From NCBI RefSeq assembly GCF_001641265.1, contig NW_020167522.1:310001-374000 (forward strand): a DNA stretch of 64,000 nucleotides, written 5' to 3'. Positions 43,798 to 53,373 of this stretch are shown here, one piece after another. Below the pieces are notes generated by a model, which was not told where the DNA came from, searched no databases, and saw only the letters and a program-made list of their open reading frames with translations. This stretch comes from Pseudogymnoascus destructans. Lineage: Eukaryota > Ascomycota > Leotiomycetes > Thelebolales > Thelebolaceae. Made by a program: the position numbers and the translations under genes. Numbering within the stretch: the first letter of the stretch is position 1; each line of letters starts with the position of its first letter.

Positions 43798-44378
43798 GAG
43801 AACCGCCTTTGAAGGTCGCGGTGTAGCGTTCTAGCAGATACTGACAAAGTAATAGGGCTTAAGAATTGAATAATTTGACGAAAAGATAGACTATCAACAA
43901 GGCGTAATGACAGATTTTTTGATACTACAAATTGGAGCAGTAAATCTCTATACTTTGATGCATTGACTGGCTGCTTAGCCGTTGTCTTCTTTAGCTCAAA
44001 GAATGATGAGCTACTTGACGGACTTGATGCTGCTTGTAGCTGGTGATTCTTTCTCATGGTAAATGAGATTTGCGGGTGCTTTTGGGTGTAGTGCTTCCAT
44101 AAGTTGCCAGTTGATTTATCCGAGAATACCAATGGCTGCGGTGAGTATCCGCAGTCTGGCTGGTTACAGATAACCCGAATAGTTGGTGGTGTAGTGTCCA
44201 ACAGTGTACGCCTATATAGATTCTTAACAAATAGCGGTGAGGAGCTTGGTGGAAGCATTGTGCGTGGCGTCTGGAGACAGAGCGACGGAATAAGGGTAGG
44301 TAAGGTTGGCTCATTAACCTCATCAAGGCCAATGTCGTCAAGGCCAATAGGCACATCTGATAATGATGAGTCGCTCAT
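43798..44378 (-). pseudogene. hAT transposase N-terminal part with BED-type zinc finger
   Basis: From ATG 44378 the frame encodes a low-complexity start, then a BED-like finger (CNQPDCGYSPQPLVFSDKS, LWKHYTQKHP) and the following helical region (RDLLLQFVVSKNLSLRLVDS). It then runs into the pogo relic at about 43797, so the catalytic part is lost. The right terminus is at 44584. Confidence 0.75.
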
Positions 44379-44584
44379 TGTGTGTTATGGCATGCACATT
44401 ACGAGCATATCACGACTATATTCAAGACGTTAGATTCCGAATACTTGGCAAGGCTTGGCATATACCCGGGTATATACCTACCTACTTGAAATACCCGGGT
44501 AGTTTCTCAGAAAAAAAAAGGTAGGTATATACCCGGGTATATACCCGGATACGCTGGGTATATACCTACCCGTGCCGAACACTG
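44379..44584 (-). repeat. terminal region of the hAT relic
   Basis: Ends in CCGAACACTG at 44575-44584 (inverse of CAGTGTTCGG). Upstream are repeated CCGGGTATATACC motifs, including a perfect 22 bp palindrome at 44524-44545. Layout matches 1660-1765, so both belong to one hAT family. Confidence 0.65.
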
Positions 44585-44989
44585 TAAATTACTATGTAAT
44601 GGTACCTACAAATTTTGGTGGTTGCGACCCCTATGTAATAGAGTCCCCAGAATCCAAGTCCCGTCCAACCAGTAACCAGGCGGATCCGACGATTACTCTG
44701 ACCTGCCGTGGATCAACCAACTCAAGCCAAACATGCGACAGCAAGGCAATATCACGCAAATTGGGGCGCTCTGGCTGGGCATTTGACCGGGTAGATATAA
44801 AGTCCCATGTCATCCGCAAAAGGTTTCTGAATGCACTTGCAATTCTCGCAGCTGCAAACCACCGGGCGCCAATTGCGCCAGTCGAGTTAAACCGCCACTA
44901 TTTCCCACGAGGACGAGAAGACTGCCCACTAGGAAGACAAGAACGACCCTGCCTCTGTTGTACACCTGTTAACCAAAGACGGAGAGTAA

Positions 44990-46463
44990 TATGTCACCCC
45001 AGATGACGTCCTCAAGGGCGCTGAACAGGCCACGGGTGAAGAGCATAAGATGTCGCTGAGGGAGGCCATTCGCAGGTATCCCACGGCATGTTTTTTCTCG
45101 ACTCTATTTTCGTCCGCGTTGATCTTGGAGTGCTTCGATAAAGCCTTCGTCACCGCGTTCTTCGCCTTCCCAGCATTTCAAAAGAGATATGGCAAACTCA
45201 CCGCCACCAAGGTAGATTATCAGGCTGGGACAAATGGCGGTGTTAGTGCTGGCCAGATTATTGGCCTGGCGCTCAACAGTTATCTTGCAGACCGATTTGG
45301 TACGGCAGGGTGATACTGGGTTGCCTGTTCTTCATGTCCTGCTTTCTGTTCCTCCATTTTTTTGCCAGCAGCATCTACATACATGTACCTCGGCGCCGGT
45401 GTCCTCCTCGGTATCCCGTGGGGAGTTTTCCACGTGATTACCACTACATACGTCTCAGAGGTCTGCCCTAATGTGCTGCGCCCTTACCTCAGTCTCGTCT
45501 CTATGTGCTGGAGTATCGGCTATCTGCTCGGCACCGGAGTACTCACAGCCTTCCTCAAGATGGAAGGACAGTGAGCATATCGGATTCCCTTTGCGCTTCA
45601 TGGTATTCTGCTTGCCCCAGAATCTCCTTGGTGGCTCGTACGAAGGAACCGAATTGCCGATGCCGAAGTGGCATTTGCGCAAACTCCGGAAGAAGGATGT
45701 CGACGACGAGGAAATCGCGAATACCTTATCTATGATCGTCTACACCATCAAGATCGAGAACGAGATGAACACGTCCAGTGCTTATAACTCTATTCAAAGG
45801 TGTCAACGTCGACGAACTGAGATTACGATTTTTACTTATGTGTTCAAGAGCTATGCTTCCGCTGTTGTCATACGTCGTATACTTCCTCCAACAAGCCGGT
45901 CTCCCTACCACTGACGCGTTCAAATTCGGACTCGGCCAATACTCGTTAGCTATTGTGGGAGTTGTAGTTGCATGGTTTCTTACTCCAAGATTTGGTCGAC
46001 GGACATTGATCCTGTCGCGTATCACTTTCGTCACCTTGACTACTTTCCTCATCGGCTTCTTGGGCCCTTCTCCTGCTCCAATACTTCGTTTTTTTTCTTC
46101 ACCTGTAGCCCTGTCATCTATACCGTCGTCACCGAAATCCCGTCAAGTTACCTGCGATCCAAGAGCGTCTCCCTCGCAAGAGCTACCTACAACGTCAACG
46201 TCATCATCTACGGCCAGCTTATGCCCCGTACGTCTCAGAAGGCGTGGTGGAATTGGGGTGCCAAGGCTGGTTTCTTCTACGGTAGGTGGCATCAAGTGCA
46301 TTGGCATTATTTGGGGTTACTTTGGGGTTACTTCCGCCTGCCTGAGACGAAGGACAGGACCTTCGCTGAGATCGATATTCTGTTCATGAACGGCGTCAGT
46401 GCGCGGGATTTCCCCAAGACCAAGGTTGATCTTGCCAACCAAACTGTTTCCCGAGAGGAATAA
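44990..46463 (+). pseudogene. MFS sugar transporter pseudogene
   Basis: Pieces in three frames give a fungal hexose/alpha-glucoside transporter in order: an N-terminus ending MSLREAIRRYPTA, QIIGLALNSYLADRFG, YVSEVCPNVLRPYLSL, the family motif PESPWWLVRRNRIADAE, FGRRTLILSR, and the end ETKDRTFAEIDILF followed by stop at 46463. Frameshifts lie near 45310, 45570, 45740, 46080 and 46200. It would have been a proton-coupled sugar carrier in the plasma membrane. Base composition is GC-neutral, so decay is by indels more than by RIP. Confidence 0.8.
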
Positions 46464-46940
46464 TGGATGGGCATGGATTTGAAGATGTCTGCCACAATGG
46501 GCGGTCAGGGCAGGTCTGAAGGCGTGGGGTCTTCCCAACTTAGTTAGGTAGTTAGCAAGTTGCTTAATTCCCCTTTTCGGGGTCCTGTCCCTGAGTCCCG
46601 TCAATAGCCACATATTTTCTGTCGCGCTCTCTACCAGTTTACTCGGTATAATTCTCGTCGGTTATACCAAGCGTTTAATAGCAATGTCCGTCGATGCAGA
46701 TTTCGTGAGGATTTCGAGTCCGGACTGTCGGTCATGCGCCACAAAAGCCCACGCCACGTACCGGGGATATTCTTTTACTCCGACGGCTCCATATCTGCGG
46801 GACTAGCTAGTCAGGAGGCCCCATTGTTATGCCACCCACACTAAGAAGTCACCAAAGCCATAAGTAGCCTGTCAACCCCATCAACAGTTCTAGCGGCAAT
46901 TTAAAAAACATTCATTCATTTCACCGACAATGAACACTCA
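46464..46940. other. intergenic stretch
   Basis: Between the transporter pseudogene and the esterase-like gene; holds the latter's promoter. Nothing else recognised. Confidence 0.5.
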
Positions 46941-47633
46941 ATGACAATGAGCCTACAGTTTTTTCCAGCTCCCAACCCAAACAAAACTGGGGTTTTAATA
47001 GCCCCGGGGGGCGGCTACTCCTACGTATCATATGACAAGGAAGGTTCCTCGCCGGCGAAATGGTTGAATGAGCACGGATTCGACGCCTGGGTCCTCACAT
47101 ATACTTGCGCCGATGGCGATACTCCCGCTCCCATCTATCCAGCCCCTATGGAAGAAGCTCTGGACGCTGTGAAGAAGATCCGCACCGAGGGCCGCGTCAG
47201 CATACTTGGAATTTGGGGATGGTCAGCTGGCGGCCATCTGGCTGCCATAACCGCCACGACGCCTGAGATAAAGCTCGACTTTGCGGTTTTATCGTATCCG
47301 GTGATTTCTATGGAAGATCCGATTACTCACCCCGGCTCGCGACAAAATCTGCTCGGTGACAAAGCTTCTCTTGAGTTGGTACAGGATATGTCCGCACAGA
47401 ACCGTGTCTCTAAAGCGACGCCACCTACCTTCATCTTTCACACGGCCAACGATGGCCCAGTTCCTGTACAGAACTCACTGCTTTTCGCAACTGCCATGGC
47501 GCGGTATCAGAGGTCCTTTGAGCTTTTTGTATTGCCAAATGGCCCGCACGGCATTGGCATGGCTATTGACGACCCGGAATTGACTTGGACGGCGGAACTT
47601 GATCGCTGGCTTCAGAAATTCATCACGGCCTAG
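46941..47633 (+). CDS. alpha/beta hydrolase (BD-FAE/acetyl-esterase-like), 230 aa
   Basis: Single intact exon. GGGYSYVSYDKEG near residue 24 resembles the oxyanion-hole region of small esterases; the nucleophile elbow is GWSAGGH (G-x-S-x-G, about residue 93). Candidate Asp is in HTANDGPVP and His in PNGPHGIGM, giving a complete triad. No signal peptide, so probably cytosolic. It should hydrolyse a small ester; the related family includes carbohydrate esterases and BD-FAE. Two ATGs are close (MTMS); I kept the first. It stands next to a dead sugar transporter. Confidence 0.85.
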   Translation: MTMSLQFFPAPNPNKTGVLIAPGGGYSYVSYDKEGSSPAKWLNEHGFDAWVLTYTCADGDTPAPIYPAPMEEALDAVKKIRTEGRVSILGIWGWSAGGHLAAITATTPEIKLDFAVLSYPVISMEDPITHPGSRQNLLGDKASLELVQDMSAQNRVSKATPPTFIFHTANDGPVPVQNSLLFATAMARYQRSFELFVLPNGPHGIGMAIDDPELTWTAELDRWLQKFITA

Positions 47634-47782
47634 TAATACCTGACAATCGAGGTGGAAATGGATTTGATGGCATGAGCGTATTCTGGAACGTTATGCGCAT
47701 TATGTTACAGATTCATTGTTAGACAAAACATAGATTATCTTGATAGACGTCAATTTTATTAGAAATAATTCGTCTACCAATA

Positions 47783-48160
47783 ACGTAGGTGTATAGCGAA
47801 TGTCACAGACAAGCGAATGTCACACTCTGGCGTGCCACCGTGACTGTCCCACGAAGCATTACATTTCTCCCCCACAAATTATGCCATAAAAACACGACGA
47901 AAGCAGGATCATTTTATCCCTCTAGGCAATGCAATGACCCAAAGCTAAGTGCTCGAGCTGTGGGGAAGATCTATCCGTTAGCCATGAGAAGCTCAGTCGT
48001 CGTAGGCGTGGCATGCGACCACGACGCGATATTATAGCCAACTCACGGAAATTAACCGACCTAGAGGAATCTGTTCTTACTTGATACATCCTTGACCTAG
48101 CTATAAAGGGATTTCCTCCCCGAGTGTCTATGGTTGAAGATATGGTTTGGAATATATGAG
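47783..48160 (+). pseudogene. pogo-like transposon relic, 5' part
   Basis: After TA, ACGTAGGTGTATAGCGAATG... resembles the terminal repeat of copy A and contains two 17 bp direct copies. From about 47930 the reading resembles the transposase N-terminus (pieces like ARAVGKIYP, REL-like linker, then LDLAIKGFPPRVSMVEDM) with frameshifts and stops. No catalytic part and no clear right end. Confidence 0.65.
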
Positions 48161-48367
48161 AGGCTATTGAGAACTTTTGGTTTTAAATCGTGGTGCTTTG
48201 GGTGGTTACAAGATTTTAAGGAGAGGAGGTGATTTGTCGCACTGATATACGAAGCCTGACTGTCTCACAAACTATATGATATCTATTGAAACCTAGCCAA
48301 CCGCAACTACATTCTCAGCACAGCTACAGTATATCCATAGCCCTCTTAAGCGATTAACTTCCTCTCT

Positions 48368-48568
48368 TCAATTGTCCCTTTTTGAACGAACAATAATATC
48401 CGGGAAGCCATGTACAATACCCGGAAATGGTCCTTTACCGAGCAGAGGCAAGCCATCAACAACGTTGACCATAGGATCGACCACTGCTGCTAGCTCTATC
48501 CTGGTCAGTTGAGGACTTGGGAGGCGAATAACGGGGATGATGAGGAGAATCGCGAGGTGGGGTTGCAT
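48368..48568 (-). CDS. small hypothetical, possibly secreted protein (66 aa)
   Basis: ATG 48568 to TGA. The first 20 residues are hydrophobic (MQPHLAILLIIPVIRLPS) and could be a signal peptide; the rest is Gly/Pro-rich (DGLPLLGKGPFPGIVHGFP). No cysteines. I cannot recognise it, and a chance ORF is possible. Confidence 0.25.
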   Translation of the reverse strand: MQPHLAILLIIPVIRLPSPQLTRIELAAVVDPMVNVVDGLPLLGKGPFPGIVHGFPDIIVRSKRDN

Positions 48569-49511
48569 GTTTCTGTGGGATGATCCATAAGCTTAAATCA
48601 GGGAACTAGTGTCTCATGACACGCTTAATAGCGCTTCTATTATCAGACATCATGATTTGTTGGTAAAGGGTAACAGGACCCCAAATTGGAATATGCAGGC
48701 TGGTCTGTGACTGATAGAAGATGGTCTCACTCTCAAAGTAGCCCTCGCCAACCAAAGTTCAGCTGTGTCTCACCCACAAAGCAGCCGCGATCGCCGGGAT
48801 CACCACCCATTGTGCTCTTTGGGCAGCATGGCAAGCCTATTTTGGCGCTTGCCTATAAAGCTAATGGCGGATGGCGTTAATGCGCCAGAATGACTGTGGT
48901 GTGTAACCGCCATTCTCTTTCCCTCAACAAATATGATAAGAGTATTGAGTAACGTGACTACGATACTTTTGGTCCGAATTCTGCCCGACTTTCGCGTTGA
49001 CCGCCTTCCAATTCCACCATGCTATCTGAATGGTAAGCTACTTGGTGACAAGGGCGTCATTTATGTGTTAAGGCCAAGCCTGATGCAATCAGTCACGACC
49101 TCCAACGTCCAACGTCCAACGTCCAACGTCCAAACTCTCCTCTCACTCCCCATCAACTTCAATAACTTCACGTACTCGCGATATTCGTGGGTTATTTTCT
49201 CTCATTTCACCCCAGCTTGAAATATTCCTATATCCAGAGCATCTATAGGTGCCATCAGCCTCGTTGACCGCAGGATGACCTTTATCTAATCGGAGTGGGC
49301 TGTTCAAGTACGGATCGAGTGCCAGCTCGTCCTGTTTCCGTATCCTTCTCCGCGGCGGAGGTAGACCTGATGCATATGGATCTCTGATCCACGGCTGTCA
49401 ATACACTCATTGTCTGCCGTGCCCGTTTCGTGCTTATCCTCACTGCGGCGCCATATAACGAAGTTCGACATCGAGCCCCCAATATCAACTTTCTACGCCC
49501 ACAAAGAGACC
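48569..49511. other. intergenic stretch
   Basis: AT-moderate sequence with a short CCAACGT tandem repeat (49098-49130). Contains the promoter of the UBTD-like gene. No other feature supported. Confidence 0.5.
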
Positions 49512-50473
49512 ATGGTACGACACCATATACCCCCCATTTCCCATCTAGGCATACATGTTCAAGCCAGCTAACCATCGCCAGGGCTGCTGCGCCTCTCGTG
49601 CCGCGGGCACATACCCCGCGTCCCCCTCAGCGCAGCCGAACTCCTCTCGCGCAGCCATAAACACCACCACAGCCTCCAACACAGCCCTACCACGCCCCTC
49701 AACACACACCAGCACCTCCCACCACCGCCCCCTAAACGAGCGCTTCAACGTCCCCCTCCGCACGCACGCGTGGACAGCCCGGAAGTCCAAGCCCTGGACG
49801 CGCGCCAAGCTGGACCGCGAGCGAATCGCCTTCTTCGACACGCGCGTGACCGGCCGGCCCGAGATCTGGGGCGCAATCCGTGCAGCGGTGGGGGAACTAC
49901 ATGCGGAGGCTAAGAATGGTTGGGGGGGCGGGGGTTACGCGACGGCGCAGAGTATTATTGATGCTGCGGGCGCGACGCTGCCGACGGGGGACTTGGCGGA
50001 TGGGGTTTATGATGCGCTAGGGGCGTACTATGGGACTCCGGAGTGGGTGGTTTGTGACCCTGTTAATGTGGCGGAAGAGGGAGTGGAGGCGGAGGGGGTG
50101 GAGGTGGAGGATGAGGATGATGGGAAGGGAAAGGGGGTGGTGGCGGAGCGAGAGACGGTTAAGGTCACGACGCGGTTGAGCGAGCGTGGGGGTATTGATG
50201 TGCGGGTTCGCATTGGCTGTGGGGATAGTGTGAAGACACTGGCGCGCATGGTTGCGGAAGGAAGTGACGTACGTTCCCCCTATTGCTGGTTTCTCAGTCC
50301 CTTGCTCCCACGGTGGGTAACAGCGCAACGAAGAAATACTAAGAGCTCCACAGCTACCGCCGCAGAAGCACGTCAAGATTGCTTATCTAGGCAAGATCCT
50401 GCGTGAGAATGATACCCTGGTCGCGCAAGGCTGGAGGGAAGGGCATATTCTTAATGGACTTGTTTTTGGCTGA
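49512..50473 (+). CDS. UBTD1/2-like (DC-UbP) ubiquitin-domain protein, 269 aa
   Basis: Three exons: ATG alone (49512-49514), then 49582-50268 and 50354-50473; introns of 67 and 85 bp, both phase 0. Joining ATG to GGCTGCTGC gives MGCCASR, the N-terminus expected in this family and a likely N-myristoylation site. The N-terminal domain has the family stretch WTRAKLDRERIAFFDTRVTG. The C-terminal ubiquitin-like part ends KIAYLGKILRENDTLVAQG. Such proteins bind ubiquitin-pathway factors. An ORF starting at 49555 would lose this start, so the ATG-only exon is preferred. The middle has an acidic insert (EVEDEDDGKGKG). Confidence 0.85.
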
Positions 50474-50939
50474 ACCACTTGGCCCGCCTCGCACAAAGAT
50501 CCTTCTCGCACCAAAGCACAGTTTCGGCTTTAACGAGACTAATAAGTTCTGCGGGTGGCCTGCAGCGATGGGATGGAGGAAATAGTACATGAAGGGAGCG
50601 AGGGACGTGCTTTGGTTTGATACCCCTGGTTTCAAGCGCTGCGAGATTTATGTTTGCTTAGCGGTTTGTTTTTGGGATGGTATTTTGTTTTGAAGTTCCT
50701 TCATAATGAGGTGAAGCACACATCTTGCCTAATAGCGAGTACTTAATAATATTTTCATTGCAACGCAACATGGCATCCGATATACTCACATGTGTCACCC
50801 GTATGCACAAGGACGATGTCGATTAGGTATGTTCCGGCCCAACCACGAATATGAGCCTTCGCGAATGGGCCGGCATAATGAGCTTTACCGCAAGCCTGAC
50901 TCTAGGTTGATACTATTGTTAATGAACACCTACAACTCC
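50474..50939. other. intergenic stretch into transposon block
   Basis: Downstream of the UBTD-like gene; becomes AT-rich towards the integrase relic. Nothing recognised. Confidence 0.5.
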
Positions 50940-51362
50940 TACATGCAGGTTAGATGAAGACATGAAGTATTCTATAACGGAAGTTCTATAGGCTAAAGCA
51001 AGAAGAAGCAGAGTTTATAGTAAAGCGATGTAAGAATTATACTCTAAATCGACTAGATATAACAAAAGCTCCATTAGTCCCTTTATAGTAGACAAACGTA
51101 GGAGAGGGTTAAAATAGACCTAATTAATATACGCCACGAGCCTTTAGACCAATATAAGTAGATTCTACATATAAAGGATCACTTCTCAAAATATACACAG
51201 CTATATCCATTAAAGAACAAGCATGCAGAGCTGATTACAGACTACTTTGCTCTTTTTATTACAGCTTTCTTACCTCCTAAGATTATGGAAGCAGATAACG
51301 GAAAGGAATTCAAAGGGGCTCTACTTCTATTACTATGGAAGTATGGAATTTAAGTAGTAAAC
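50940..51362 (+). pseudogene. integrase relic, left part
   Basis: Decayed plus-strand reading with stops. The recognisable end is KYTQLYPLKNKHAELITDYF, then MEADNGKEFKGALLLLLWKYG, the second-Asp region of a retroviral-type integrase. It stops at about 51362 (VVNG) exactly where chitin-binding sequence begins; the next integrase residues are found at 55471. Confidence 0.65.
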
Positions 51363-53174
51363 GGGCCACGACCGCGTATTGCGGGACGGGGTGTCAGACG
51401 GATTTCGGGACATGTTCCCCGAGCGGCCCGCAGGTGTCTACGGACGGGCTCTGCAGCCAGGCGAGCGACCCGAGCGGTGCGACGTGCGAGGGGTCGGCGT
51501 TTGGGGACTGTTGCTCTGAGTATGGGTTTTGCGGGGCCACGAATGCGTATTGTGGGACGGGATGCCAGGCGGCGTTTGGGACTTGTACGTAGGGGAGAGT
51601 GTGCAAGTCGTGCTGGTGAGACGGGGATATATGGTTCGCATATTATGCATGTAGATGAATGTAATTTAAACAAGTCATACAATTGCCCTCGCCATTGACC
51701 TGAATATCCGAATAGACAGACGCATGCATGATACTCCCTCGCACCCAGCTCAAAACTAAACTCCTTCAAAAGCGGCGAAACCTTCCATCTCGCAAAGAGC
51801 TGCCCATTCTCTACCAAGATCCGCCGTAGCACCTCCCCCCTCTCCTCCTCCGCACCAGGCCACACACCCTCCCACATCCTCACATACGGCTCCACGACCC
51901 CCCTAACCTCCCTCAGCCACCTCCCCGCCCTACCCTCCCCAATCCTCCCCTTCCCCACCATCCCCCTATCCATCTCCTCCAGCAAAACCTCCCTCTCCTC
52001 CCCCCCCACAATCGCAGCCCGCATCACCCCCAAAACCACATGCGACCGCACCGCAAAATCCAACTCCCCCACCCCCACCCCAGCCGTCTCCTCCACCGCA
52101 ACAGCAGCCAAAAACTCCACCTCCTCCTCACTTCCCACCTCCCCCTCCCACCCCCTCCACCACGCCTGCACCCCCACCCCGCCATCCGGCTCCCCACACC
52201 ACTCCACACTACTCTCCCACACACCATCCAAATCCAAATCCGGCTCTGCGACCTCCCCCCCCGCCGCCGCACTCGCCTCCCACAGCCGCGCCGAGTACCG
52301 CGCCTCCCACGCACACACATCGACCCCGCCCTCCGCGACCAGCACACCGAAGCCGTTCGGCCCCCACGCCTCCTTGGTGGAGCCTGATCCGGACGGCCCG
52401 GGCGAACCGAGCTTCATGTGCTCGAGCCAAAAACGCGCCTGCGTCTCCGAGTAGGGCTGCGCGCTGGGGTGGGCCGCGCGCAGGCGCGCGGTCGTCGCCT
52501 CGAGCGTGCGGAGGGCTAGGCGGGTGAGCGTCTCTAGCGGGAGGGACGGCTGTCTGCGGCGCGTGCGCGCGACGCTGTGGGCCCAGCGGGGGGGTTTCGT
52601 GGCGTGCGCGCCGGCAGCGGCGGGGAGGCTCTGGCGCGGCTGCGCGAGCGGGGAGGAGGAGTCGGGCAGGTCTTGGAGGTTGGGGAGGCGGTAGAAGCGC
52701 GCTGTTGTGGGGTGCGCGAGGAAGGCGGGGGAGTAGTAGGCGCGCCATGCTGCGGGATGGAGGAGGGCGGCGTGCGCGGCGTAGAAGGTGGGGAAGTCGG
52801 AGGGGGACGGGAAGTCGCCGGTGAGTTGGGCGGAGGAGCGGTAGATGGCTGCGGCGAGCTGGGCGAGGTAGAAGATATCCAGGGTGCTTTATGATTTTTG
52901 TCAGTTCGTTCGTTCTTCTTCTTCTTCTTCGTCTTTCTTCGGGGAAAGTACGGTTTTATATATTGGGGGAATCGTAAACTTACCGATTAAACCTCAGCTC
53001 CCCCTCGCCAAACGACCACCCGCGGGCGTGCAGCTTCTCCACGACATCGAACACGCCGTTGCCGTCCCACAGCCCCTCATCCAGATAGATAAATGCTATC
53101 CTCAACACGTGATCGTGGCAGTCCACGGCCAGCGCGCCGCCTTCGGCGTCCGCGAGGAATTCTTCAGCGCTCAT
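51350..53174 (-). CDS. hypothetical protein, two exons, uncertain 3' end
   Basis: Exon 1 is 53174-52984, then a GTAAGT...AAAG intron (52887-52983), then exon 2 from 52886. The frame stays open to 51350, but the last 80 or so codons run antisense through the CBM18 fragment and beyond the insert edge, so the real stop or a last intron is probably near 51650-51700. The product begins MSAEEFLADAEGGALAVDCH and has a helical middle (DIFYLAQLAAAIYRSSAQL) and a Gly/Glu/Val-rich end with strong codon bias for G. I do not recognise a domain. It is carried within the permuted segment, tail to tail with the CBM18 gene in the inferred circle. Confidence 0.55.
51363..51592 (+). pseudogene. 3' half of a CBM18 (hevein-like) chitin-binding gene
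   Basis: Opens inside a hevein module (AYCGTGCQTDFGTC), continues with a linker and one complete eight-Cys module (DGLCSQASDPSGATC, GDCCSEYGFCGATNAYCGTG, FGTC) and stops at TAG 51590-51592. The missing first part of the opening module is exactly what ends at 55471. Such modules bind chitin; in the intact gene they would follow a secreted domain. Confidence 0.75.
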
Positions 53175-53373
53175 GGCGAAAACCCTCTGATGAGTAAACA
53201 ATGATGATCAGGGAATATAAATATGGAATACGAGGTGAGAGGGTTCGCTTCGCTTACGTTCTTAACAGGGGGGCTTCGCGTGAGTGAGTGTTCGCTGGCC
53301 TCAAATGAAGTGACGACGACGGGCACCACGACGGGCACCACGACGTCAACCACGACCTCCACCGTCCCAACTA

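Noticed and set aside
49555..49581. In-frame start at 49555 for the UBTD-like gene
   Set aside because: It lies in the intron that follows the ATG-only exon; the spliced MGCC start fits the family.
52209..52748. 179-codon frame within the hypothetical gene's second exon
   Set aside because: Shadow frame in very GC-rich coding DNA; the frame joined to exon 1 in phase is preferred.
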